A stretch of DNA of 64,000 nt from Nostoc foliaceum FACHB-393 (GTDB taxonomy: Bacteria; Cyanobacteriota; Cyanobacteriia; Cyanobacteriales; Nostocaceae): the NCBI RefSeq assembly GCF_014698505.1, contig NZ_JACJTD010000032.1, positions 1 to 64,000 on the forward strand, in the 5' to 3' direction. The notes under the pieces are model-generated. The model was not told the DNA's origin. It ran no database searches and saw nothing but the letters and a program-made list of their open reading frames with translations. The position numbers and the translations under genes are program-made. Below are positions 1 to 7,044 of the stretch, one piece after another. Positions within the stretch are counted from its first letter, which is position 1. Each line of letters starts with the position of its first letter.

Positions 1-154
1 CGCAATATTTATTAAGGTCATATCTGCCAATATTTTTATTATCCATCCAGTAGCGCAAGCACTTATTTTGGATGAATTGACTAGTGCGTATGGCTTCGTC
101 AATAGCGCTATACTGTTTTTCTTTCCCTTTAACTTTGAACTCGTAAACAATCAT
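1..154 (-). CDS. tnpB: TnpB (IS200/IS605-type OrfB) N-terminus, cut by window edge
   Basis: Reading leftward from the ATG at 152-154 gives 51 codons with no stop up to the window edge. The protein begins MIVYEFKVKGKEKQYSAIDE and continues with IRTSQFIQNKCLRYWMDN, which I recognise as the N-terminal segment of cyanobacterial TnpB proteins, the RNA-guided RuvC-like nucleases carried by IS200/IS605 and IS1341-type elements. The catalytic RuvC part lies outside the window, so it cannot be judged whether the gene is intact. No tnpA is visible upstream on the right, so this is either a tnpB-only element or tnpA lies elsewhere. The family call is by recalled motif. Confidence 0.75.
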   Translation of the reverse strand, partial: MIVYEFKVKGKEKQYSAIDEAIRTSQFIQNKCLRYWMDNKNIGRYDLNKYC

Positions 155-235
155 GGTGTCGACCAGTTAACCACTAACTTATGTTAACACTTCTCACATA
201 AGATAGCCAAATTTATTTGGCATATTCGCTTATAT

Positions 236-256
236 CCCCCGGTTGGAAACCGAGGG
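236..256. repeat. Hairpin upstream of tnpB, possible IS200/IS605 left end
   Basis: The bases ccccc-ggtt-gga-aacc-gaggg form a stem of nine pairs with one mismatch and a 3-nt loop, about 80 bp upstream of the tnpB start. IS200/IS605 elements use subterminal imperfect hairpins for end recognition, so this may mark the element's left end. The cleavage site itself was not identified. Confidence 0.35.
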
Positions 257-318
257 TTTTACGCATCACACTTCATAAAAATAGCTTTATTTACCCTCGC
301 GATCGCTACTAAGGAGTT

Positions 319-339
319 ATGTAAAAATAACTTGAACAA
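319..339 (+). repeat. Terminal inverted repeat, left copy
   Basis: The sequence starts atgtaaaaataacttgaaca and ends with a at 339. It is the exact reverse complement of 895-915. Confidence 0.8.
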
Positions 340-846
340 TTAAGTGCCTACTTTGGGTTTGATAATATAGTTCCACTCACCATGAAAAGAATTTCGTTCG
401 ATTGCAATAGTCTCAAGCTCTTGGTCTGTAACTTTGATTCCCGTTTTGTAGAGATTTGGATCTAATCTAGCCTCAACTTCTAATCCTTGCGTGGTGGTAG
501 TATTGCGAATTAGATTAATCACAACTTGTAAGCTGGTCAATAGTCTGCCTCGCCAGTTTTGGGTAATGTGGCAAAACAAGCGATGCTCAATCTTATTCCA
601 TTTACTTGTGCCTGGAGGAAAATGGCACACATGAATAGTTTTACCAGTCTGGGTTGCTAATTCTTGTAGCTTCAATTTCCACAATCGAGAGCGATAACTA
701 TTGCTACCACCACAATCAGCCGTAATCATTATATGCTGACTTTTTGGATAAACTTCTTTTCCCATTGAGTACCACCTCTCGTTCAAATAGGGCTTTAACG
801 AATCATACTTGTCTTGAATGCTTTGTACTACTTGGTTATCAGACAT
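340..846 (-). pseudogene. ISAzo13-family transposase with in-frame internal deletion
   Basis: The 168-residue product joins two distant parts of an ISAzo13-type DDE transposase. Residues 1 to about 23 (ending KYDSLKPYLNER) resemble the extreme N-terminus. From WYSMGKEVYPKSQ onward it is the C-terminal catalytic part, with ITADCGGSNSYRSRLWK, CHFPPGTSKWNKIEHRLF and the closing region intact. The join falls at about residue 24 and keeps the reading frame. The missing part (roughly 230 residues by my recollection of the family) would hold the DNA-binding region and the first catalytic acidic residue, so the protein should not be an active transposase. It might still be made as a truncated protein. 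Confidence 0.75.
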
Positions 847-894
847 CTAAGCCTTTAATTCGGTTACATTCTGATGATCTAACCATTCCGCAAA

Positions 895-915
895 TTGTTC
901 AAGTTATTTTTACAT
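895..915 (-). repeat. Terminal inverted repeat, right copy
   Basis: Exact reverse complement of 319-339 over 21 bases. It marks the right end of the mini-element. Confidence 0.8.
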
Positions 916-924
916 GATGCCTAA

Positions 925-1017
925 GGTCAAGTTAAACCAAAAAACTTAGTATTTAATGCCAACCTCCAAGAATTTGCTCAAAAAGTTAGTAAACATCTGT
1001 GCGCCCTTACCAAATAA
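925..1017 (+). pseudogene. Remnant resembling a DUF7219-type small cyanobacterial protein
   Basis: Frame +1 from 925 reads GQVKPKNLVFNANLQEFAQK followed by VSKHLCALTK and a stop at 1015-1017. The NLVFNANLQEFAQKVS core matches, from memory, the centre of a small conserved cyanobacterial protein (DUF7219 type) whose N-terminus precedes GKF/VKPENLVF. No start codon or N-terminal half remains, because the mini-IS ends nine bases upstream. The tail after VS is not the family sequence. The remnant overlaps the 3' end of the gene on the other strand, which begins at 1007. Confidence 0.45.
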
Positions 1018-2638
1018 GGCGCTCACCCCATTTTTCTAATGTCTTAGTACTAACTCCTGGAACTCTTTTCAAGTCTTGTAAAGATGTAAATTTTTGCTGT
1101 TGACGGCTAACAATTATCCGCTGTGCTAACTTCTTGCCCACGCCAGGGAGAGTTGCTAATTCTTCCATACTTGCAGTATTGATATTTATTTTTTTAATTG
1201 CTTGTTGTTCACTTGATGAAGAACTTTTTATCTGGGGACAGCGTGTTTGTTCTAACTTAATTTTTTCTTGAATTACTGGTGGTAAGCCGGGTTTAACCTT
1301 GGTATAAAGACGAGCAAATTCCCGCACATAATGGGCAGCAACGATAGGACTTTCAATTACTACAAGCGTCTCATCGTTACCATTATTAGCAGCATCTGAC
1401 CAATTATGAGAACCTGTAATTAGTGTTTGACTATCAATAACACCAAATTTGTGATGTAATAAATCACCCTTGGTTAACACAGGTACGCCTACAGTTGTAA
1501 TTGGATTTTGCCAAGGATGGTTATCAACTTCATATTTACATTTGTTACTAAGAGCAACCCCCATCATATCCAATGCTTCACTATAAGGACGATAGGCAAA
1601 TTGTGGTTCAATTAAAGTGCGAATTTGCACACTTTGTTGATGGCGTTTTTCTAAAATATTGGCAATCTGCTGTTCGGAAAAGACAAATAATGCCATATCA
1701 ACAGATTTACTTGCTGAATCTAAAGTTTTACCAATTAAACCATTACTACTGTTACTCCAAGATTGAGTTGGAGAAGTAGGCGAAAATTGCACAGTAATTT
1801 GGGTGTTTCCTAAAGTTATTTGTTTAGGTAAACGCATCGGTTTTTTCAAACCAAATTGACTATCTAGCTTACCTCCTGGGCCATCTCCCCACATGATATT
1901 AAACTCTTCTGTAAATAAAGATGCTAATTCTGGGCTGTCAATCTGCAATAAATTATTGGCATTGCCTAAACTGCTATAATTTGTGAAATCACCATAAGTA
2001 TCACTTAAAGTAAAATTAGCCGAAGTTATAATTACAACGCGATTATCCACAATCACAAATTTGTGGTGCATCAAACTGCTACCAGCTGAACCATCTGCTT
2101 GATCATCTATCCAGAGAATTTTGGCATTTTGCAAAATTATCAAAGCATCTCTTTGATTTATTTCTGCTGGAGTGAGTTGATTATCTTGGTTGATATCAAT
2201 AAATTTGCGAAATTCGTTGTAGCGTTCCTGTTCCCTTTTATCTAACTTACCTACTTCAGTAGATGTTAAGTTGCTCCAAGGTCGGCTATAGGTATTTTCT
2301 AAAATTATCCTGACTTTCACCCCAGCTTTTTGTCTATCAACCAGTGCTTGGGCAACTTTGGGTAAACGTAATTCTTGCACCGCCACATCTACTGTAGATT
2401 TAGCTTGCGTAATCGCATCGACAATCTGTTTTTCTAAATCATCCCCAAGGCGAGTTTGCTGACGGTAAGGTTCTTTGTATTCTGAAGACTCAGAATGGTT
2501 AAAGTAAACTTGAACTAACGGGTCTTGTGGTAAAGGTGCTGGACGCTGATTGAGAGACTGGACTCGTTGACAAGCAGCAAGGGAGAATATCAGTAAAAAG
2601 ATATATAAAAAATACCTTTGTCTAGATAAAAGTTGCAC
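1007..2638 (-). CDS. Phospholipase D-like lipoprotein with EF-hand loop and C-terminal HhH domain
   Basis: The 543-residue protein starts with a lipoprotein signal (hydrophobic stretch, then LAAC, lipidation at C23), so it should be membrane-anchored outside the cytoplasm. It has two PLD-type HKD motifs: H191-x-K193-x4-D198 in LMHHKFVIVDNR and H395-x-K397-x4-D402 in LLHHKFGVID. Both are followed by the usual TSANFT/GSHNWS serine-asparagine segment. A 12-residue calcium-loop pattern, DINQDNQLTPAE (148-159), is inserted in the first PLD half. Residues 486-543 form a ComEA-like helix-hairpin-helix DNA-binding domain (ININTASMEELATLPGVGKK). Two HKDs plus HhH suggest an endonuclease acting on extracellular or incoming DNA; a phospholipase is the alternative. 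It is divergent from the desulfurase gene. Confidence 0.85.
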   Translation of the reverse strand: MQLLSRQRYFLYIFLLIFSLAACQRVQSLNQRPAPLPQDPLVQVYFNHSESSEYKEPYRQQTRLGDDLEKQIVDAITQAKSTVDVAVQELRLPKVAQALVDRQKAGVKVRIILENTYSRPWSNLTSTEVGKLDKREQERYNEFRKFIDINQDNQLTPAEINQRDALIILQNAKILWIDDQADGSAGSSLMHHKFVIVDNRVVIITSANFTLSDTYGDFTNYSSLGNANNLLQIDSPELASLFTEEFNIMWGDGPGGKLDSQFGLKKPMRLPKQITLGNTQITVQFSPTSPTQSWSNSSNGLIGKTLDSASKSVDMALFVFSEQQIANILEKRHQQSVQIRTLIEPQFAYRPYSEALDMMGVALSNKCKYEVDNHPWQNPITTVGVPVLTKGDLLHHKFGVIDSQTLITGSHNWSDAANNGNDETLVVIESPIVAAHYVREFARLYTKVKPGLPPVIQEKIKLEQTRCPQIKSSSSSEQQAIKKININTASMEELATLPGVGKKLAQRIIVSRQQQKFTSLQDLKRVPGVSTKTLEKWGERLIW

Positions 2639-2855
2639 TGTAATCTGTTAAAAGTGGATTGGGAGTGGACATATTTATAATTCCCAAAATTTTGTGCTCT
2701 GAATGAAGTAGAAAATAACTTTCCAAGTAAAGGGAAAAATCCACTGCTAGAGGCAGAATTACAGAGATTTTTTTCAGGATTTGTCCACTCAAAGTGTATA
2801 TGCTGGCAAGATCAGCAGCCTACTACCAACGTGTGTTCTCACCATTATCGGTTAT

Positions 2856-4025
2856 ATGCAAATTTATCTAGATTACAGTGCCACTACTCCCACTCGAAAA
2901 GAAGCGATCGCAGTTATGCAAAGAGTCCTCACCCAAGAGTGGGGCAATCCTTCCAGCTTACATGAATGGGGACAACGCGCTGCAACGGTTGTAGAACAAG
3001 CCAGAGTCCAAGTTGCTGGACTAATTAATGCTGTCGATCCAGCATCAATAATCTTTACATCTGGTGGTACAGAAGCAAATAATCTCGCAATTATGGGTGT
3101 GGCTCGGTTGTATGCTGTTCCTCAACATATAATTATCTCTAGCGTCGAGCATTCCGCAATTTCTGAGACAGTAAAGCTTCTAGAAATGTGGGGTTGGGAA
3201 GTTACGCGCCTAGGTGTAGATGTTAAAGGCAGAGTCAACCCCCTAGATTTAAAGGCAGCATTGCGACATAACACAGCCTTAGTTTCTATAATTTACGGTC
3301 AAAGTGAAGTTGGCACTGTGCAACCAATTGAGGTACTGGGTAAGATTGTGCGATCACGCGGTGCTTTGTTCCACACAGATGCAGTGCAAGCTGCGGGACG
3401 CTTACCCATAGATGTGCAACAACTGGCCGTAGACTTACTTAGCCTTTCCAGTCATAAAATATATGGCCCCCAAGGTGTAGGGGCGCTGTATGTGCGTCCT
3501 GGTGTGGAGTTGATGCCCTTACTGGGTGGTGGTGGGCAAGAAATGGGACTGCGTTCTGGTACGCAAGCAGTACCGATAATTGCCGGGTTTGGTGTAGCAG
3601 CAGAATTAGCAGCGCAAGAATTGGCTACAGAAACACCACGATTGATTGAGTTACGCGATCGCGCCTTTGCCCAATTAGCTGAAATTCCTGGTTTAATTCC
3701 TACAGGGGATGGCTGCGATCGTTTACCTCACCATGTGAGTATGTGCTTAGAAAACGCCGATGGTAAAAAAATGAGCGGTAAAACCTTAGTACGACAGCTA
3801 AACCTTGCAGGTATCGGCATCAGCGCTGGTGCTGCCTGTCAAAGTGGTAAACTTAGCCCAAGCCCGATATTGTTAGCAATGGGTTATTCCGAAAAAGCTG
3901 CTTTGGGGGGAATTCGCATCACATTGGGGCGTGATACCACTGAAGCTGATATAGATTGGATAGTGATGGTGTTGAAGCAAGTTTTGCAAAGGCTGACACA
4001 GGATTTATCTTTAGTTAAGCGTTGA
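2856..4025 (+). CDS. Cysteine desulfurase (NifS/IscS family)
   Basis: This PLP enzyme takes sulfur from cysteine as a protein-bound persulfide for Fe-S clusters and other sulfur cofactors. The protein begins MQIYLDYSATTPTRKEA, the canonical N-terminus. It has the TSGGTEANNLAI cofactor-binding stretch, EHSAI, HTDAVQAAGR, the PLP lysine in SLSSHKIYGPQGVGALY, and the mobile active-site cysteine in SAGAACQSGKLSPS. An in-frame ATG at 2781 would add 25 residues unlike the family, so the start at 2856 is preferred, giving 389 residues. No nif or suf gene is adjacent, so its dedicated pathway is unknown. The segment after the catalytic Cys (QSGKLSPSPILLAMG) is of a cyanobacterial NifS-like subtype rather than classical IscS. 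Confidence 0.9.
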   Translation: MQIYLDYSATTPTRKEAIAVMQRVLTQEWGNPSSLHEWGQRAATVVEQARVQVAGLINAVDPASIIFTSGGTEANNLAIMGVARLYAVPQHIIISSVEHSAISETVKLLEMWGWEVTRLGVDVKGRVNPLDLKAALRHNTALVSIIYGQSEVGTVQPIEVLGKIVRSRGALFHTDAVQAAGRLPIDVQQLAVDLLSLSSHKIYGPQGVGALYVRPGVELMPLLGGGGQEMGLRSGTQAVPIIAGFGVAAELAAQELATETPRLIELRDRAFAQLAEIPGLIPTGDGCDRLPHHVSMCLENADGKKMSGKTLVRQLNLAGIGISAGAACQSGKLSPSPILLAMGYSEKAALGGIRITLGRDTTEADIDWIVMVLKQVLQRLTQDLSLVKR

Positions 4026-4302
4026 TCGCTCATACTAATAAGCTCATGAACATTTAAGTTGCATAAAAGGCTGACGCAAGGCTGAAACTAACACCTATGT
4101 ATTCGCAGACTGGGCCAGGGCGATTTCGGGCCAGTTTGGTCAAACGACGTGGTTATGTAACTAATCAAGAATCACAATCGCCAACGGCAGGTGTTGCCCA
4201 GTTCTCCTAAAAACATCGCTCTCCAATATCAGCTTTCACGTTGGACTGAATCGTCATACACTGAATTTTGGACTAATGAAAGCGGTTGCCCTTATAGGAA
4301 CG

Positions 4303-5154
4303 ATGAGCGAAAGTAAGATACCAGAGATCCTGGAAACCTTTGAGGCAGACCTGCTGTCGGAGTGGACTCAGGAGTTAGCCACTGTCAATATTCGGAGAGG
4401 CTTGATTAAAGAAGCCGAGCTAAAGGAGGAGTGCCGGGAATTCCTTAGCCTGTTTCGGATCGCTGTTGGGCAGGGTAAGTTGACCAATATTCAAGCAGCA
4501 GTGTGGGAGGACATGCGAGAGATCCTAAGTAGCATTTCTCGATCGCGATCGCAAAAAGGCTTCACACCGTCGGAAACAGCTACATTCGTCTTTTCGTTCA
4601 AGCAACCCCTGTTCAACCGAATGCGTCAGCAATTGAAAGACCCCGTTGAGTTGGGTGAAGAGATATGGCTAGCCACAAACTTACTGGATCAGCTGGGATT
4701 GCTGACAGTTGAAGTGTATCAAAAGACGCGGGAAGAGGTGATTTTGCGGCAGCAGGAAGAGTTGATGGAGCTGTCTACCCCAGTAATTAAACTCTGGGAG
4801 GGAATTTTGGCATTACCCATTATCGGCACCCTGGATAGTGCCCGCACTCAAATGATGATGGAGTCGTTATTGCAGAAAATTGTTGAAACCGGGTCAGAAG
4901 TTGCCATTATTGACATTACCGGGGTTTCCACCGTCGATACCCTCACCGCTCAACATCTGCTCAAGACCGTTACTGCTGCCCGTCTCATGGGAGCCGATTG
5001 TATGATCAGTGGCATTCGTCCTCAAATTGCTCAAACAATCGTTTATCTCGGCATAGATTTGGCAGATGTAATCACCAAGGCGACGTTAGCCGATGCCTTT
5101 CTCATGGCGCTAAAACGGTTGGGAGTGACCATTACCCGCTCTCAACCTCAATAG
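4303..5154 (+). CDS. rsbR: RsbR-type stressosome sensor/scaffold (RsbRD N-terminal + STAS)
   Basis: First gene of a stressosome operon. The N-terminal ~150 residues are an all-helical RsbRD-like sensory domain (EILETFEADLLSEWTQEL); residues ~160-271 are a STAS domain (DITGVSTVDTLTAQHLL, GIRPQIAQTIVYLGI). Aligning with Bacillus subtilis RsbRA, the two kinase target positions Thr171 and Thr205 correspond here to Ser179 and Thr213, with the same 34-residue spacing, so both can still be phosphorylated. RsbR and RsbS co-assemble into the large cytoplasmic complex that holds RsbT until stress. An ATG at 4276 is also possible; 4303 is preferred because taggaacg precedes it, like taggaacca before rsbS. 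Confidence 0.88.
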   Translation: MSESKIPEILETFEADLLSEWTQELATVNIRRGLIKEAELKEECREFLSLFRIAVGQGKLTNIQAAVWEDMREILSSISRSRSQKGFTPSETATFVFSFKQPLFNRMRQQLKDPVELGEEIWLATNLLDQLGLLTVEVYQKTREEVILRQQEELMELSTPVIKLWEGILALPIIGTLDSARTQMMMESLLQKIVETGSEVAIIDITGVSTVDTLTAQHLLKTVTAARLMGADCMISGIRPQIAQTIVYLGIDLADVITKATLADAFLMALKRLGVTITRSQPQ

Positions 5155-5164
5155 GTAGGAACCA

Positions 5165-5578
5165 ATGGAACGCATTCCTATACTCAAAATGGGCAATTTT
5201 CTGCTTGTGACGATCCAAGTAGATATGCACGATCACCTTGCCATGACATTACAGGACGACCTAACCAACCGCATAACTCAAACTAACGCTCACGGTGTCT
5301 TAATCGATATTTCGGCATTAGAGATTGTTGATTCCTTCATTGGTAGGATTTTAGCCAATATTGCCAGAATGTCACGGGTACTAGATGCGGAGACGGTTGT
5401 CGTTGGGATGCAGCCTGCTGTGGCAATTACCCTGGTGGAATTGGGGGTGTCGCTGACGGGCATTCGCACTGCCCTAAACGTAGAAAAGGGCATGGCACTG
5501 TTGCGATCATCACTCAATGAAACCACAAATCCGGTCGCTGCCACCAAACGGAGTGCAGATGACAATGCAGAAGACTGA
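5165..5578 (+). CDS. rsbS: RsbS stressosome STAS protein
   Basis: A single STAS domain of 137 residues starting MERIPILKMGNFLLVTIQ, typical of RsbS. The conserved phosphorylation serine is Ser57 in EIVDSFIGR, equivalent to Ser59 of B. subtilis RsbS. RsbS is the scaffold that binds RsbT, and phosphorylation by RsbT releases the kinase. The gene starts 10 bp after rsbR behind an aggtagga ribosome site, and its last 20 bases overlap the start of rsbT. Such overlap fits co-translation of the complex's parts. The ~20-residue tail after LLRSSL is polar and not conserved. Confidence 0.9.
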   Translation: MERIPILKMGNFLLVTIQVDMHDHLAMTLQDDLTNRITQTNAHGVLIDISALEIVDSFIGRILANIARMSRVLDAETVVVGMQPAVAITLVELGVSLTGIRTALNVEKGMALLRSSLNETTNPVAATKRSADDNAED

Positions 5579-5963
5579 AACAATCAATATTCAATCTTCT
5601 ACAGATGTAGTTTTAGTTCGGCAAGCCGTGCGCCAGCTGGGCGTGGAGATTGGCTTTGGCTTAGTAGACCAAACTAAAATTGTGACCGCTGCTAGTGAGT
5701 TAGCCCGTAACACCCTAGAATACGGGGGAGGTGGCACCGTAAAGCTAGAAACCCTTCAGGAAGGAAGACGACGAGGACTCCGGCTGACCTTTGAAGATCA
5801 GGGACCGGGAATTCCCGATATTGATCTGGCGCTGAAGGATGGGTTCACCACGGGGGGCGGGTTGGGTATGGGACTGGGCGGTGCCAAACGACTTGCCAAC
5901 GAGTTTGAGATTCAGTCTGCGGTGGGAGAAGGAACACGGGTAACAATTGTACGATGGAAATAA
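5559..5963 (+). CDS. rsbT: RsbT serine/threonine kinase (switch protein)
   Basis: A GHKL-type ATPase of about 134 residues. It has the N box in SELARNTLEYGGGG, the G1 box in FEDQGPGIPD and the G2 glycine-rich lid in GGGLGMGLGGAKRL, matching RsbT. In Bacillus RsbT phosphorylates RsbR and RsbS, then leaves the stressosome to activate a phosphatase. The start is taken as the ATG at 5559 (MTMQKTE); 5565 is also possible, and an upstream ATG at 5517 lies well inside rsbS. It overlaps rsbS by 20 bp and ends one base before the next start codon. No sigma-B gene or RsbU is adjacent, so its downstream target is probably one of the following proteins. Confidence 0.9.
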   Translation: MTMQKTETINIQSSTDVVLVRQAVRQLGVEIGFGLVDQTKIVTAASELARNTLEYGGGGTVKLETLQEGRRRGLRLTFEDQGPGIPDIDLALKDGFTTGGGLGMGLGGAKRLANEFEIQSAVGEGTRVTIVRWK

Positions 5964-5964
5964 A

Positions 5965-6975
5965 ATGAGAGAATCTGTCATCATTACAATTACTGAATCT
6001 AGCCAGACCGGAGAAGCCCGACGGGTAGCGATCGCTTTAGCAACTCGGCTCGGCTTTCAAGAAACTCAACGGGGCAGGGTTGGCATTGTGGTGACAGAGC
6101 TGGCGAACAATCTGATCCAGCACGGTCAGGGTGGAGTGTTGTTACTAAGATTGATCGAACACGATTCAGCCATCGGTATTGAAGTCTTGTCGCTAGATAA
6201 AGGACGGGGAATGGTCGATGTGGATGAGTGTTTGCAAGATGGCTTTTCCACAGCCGGAACCTTAGGCAATGGATTGGGCGGTATTCGTCGCCTCTCTGGT
6301 TTATTTGAAATTTACTCGATTCGCAATCAAGGAACGGCGCTCCTCGTCCACCTCTGGGCAAACTCGGCACCCCATCCGCCTGAAAAGACTTTAGAAATTG
6401 GGGTAATCTGTTTGCCCAAACGAGGGGAGGAGGTTTCAGGAGATGCCTGGGCATGTCAAGTCGATCAATGCCGCAGCCTGTTGCTAGTAGCCGATGGCTT
6501 AGGGCATGGGCCTGCGGCTGCCAGTGCTGCTTCACAAGCCGTAAGAATTTTTCAAGAACATCATCGCTCTCCTGGTGCGATCGTCGAAGCTGCCCACGCC
6601 GCCTTGCGAAGTACACGAGGAGCGGCACTCGCCATTGCCGAAATCGACTTTGAACAAGAGTCTGTCCGCTTTGCCGGAATTGGCAATATTGCTGCCAGGA
6701 TTATCTCATTTACTGAACACCACCATCTGATGTCTCACAATGGCACGGTCGGACATGAAATTCGCAAAATTCAAGAGTTTAGCTACCCCTGGTATGCCAA
6801 CGGACTTTTAATTATGCATTCTGACGGATTAGACAGTAAGTGGCAGCTTGATCGCTATCCAGGCTTGAGTCAAAAACATCCCAGCCTGATTGCAGGTGTA
6901 TTATACCGAGACTTTAACCGAGATCGGGACGATGTGACGGTGTTAGTGGCTAAAGGAATGCAAAATAATAACTAA
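5965..6975 (+). CDS. RsbT-like ATPase fused to SpoIIE-type (RsbX-like) phosphatase
   Basis: A 336-residue two-domain protein. Residues 1-130 are a second GHKL ATPase of the RsbT/RsbW type (VVTELANNLIQHGQGG, DKGRGM, GTLGNGLGGIRRL). Residues ~145-335 are a PP2C/SpoIIE phosphatase (GDAWACQ, VADGLGHGPAAA, HSDGLDSKW, DRDDVTVLVAKG) with metal-binding aspartates present. It occupies the place of rsbX, the phosphatase that resets RsbR and RsbS in Bacillus, so a feedback phosphatase is the likely role. The fused ATPase could serve to dock on the stressosome. An in-frame ATG at 5947 lies inside rsbT; the start at 5965, one base after the rsbT stop, is preferred. Confidence 0.85.
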   Translation: MRESVIITITESSQTGEARRVAIALATRLGFQETQRGRVGIVVTELANNLIQHGQGGVLLLRLIEHDSAIGIEVLSLDKGRGMVDVDECLQDGFSTAGTLGNGLGGIRRLSGLFEIYSIRNQGTALLVHLWANSAPHPPEKTLEIGVICLPKRGEEVSGDAWACQVDQCRSLLLVADGLGHGPAAASAASQAVRIFQEHHRSPGAIVEAAHAALRSTRGAALAIAEIDFEQESVRFAGIGNIAARIISFTEHHHLMSHNGTVGHEIRKIQEFSYPWYANGLLIMHSDGLDSKWQLDRYPGLSQKHPSLIAGVLYRDFNRDRDDVTVLVAKGMQNNN

Positions 6976-7031
6976 TTCGTAATTCGTAATTAATGGTACA
7001 AGTCCCAAAGAAAGTGCAATTTTTTTGAATT

Positions 7032-7035
7032 GGAG
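7032..7035 (+). promoter_or_regulatory. GGAG ribosome-binding site favouring a TTG start
   Basis: GGAG lies 9 nt before the TTG at 7045. No ATG is available before residue ~100 of the reading frame, so this site supports a TTG start at 7045 rather than the upstream TTG at 7030, which lacks a good site. Confidence 0.5.
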
Positions 7036-7044
7036 CAAAGCAAC

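Larger units (their letters stand above)
319..915 (-). mobile_element. Internally deleted ISAzo13-type mini-element
   Basis: Two perfect 21-bp inverted repeats (319-339 and 895-915) bound a 597-bp segment whose only gene is a shortened ISAzo13-like transposase. An intact transposase of this type is roughly 400 residues; here 168 remain, because the middle has been removed. Both ends and both transposase termini survive, as expected of a non-autonomous derivative that a full-length copy could mobilise. No convincing target-site duplication is visible: the left flank ends aaggagtt and the right flank starts gatgcc. The right flank runs straight into a gene remnant, so an adjacent deletion may have removed one. 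Confidence 0.7.
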
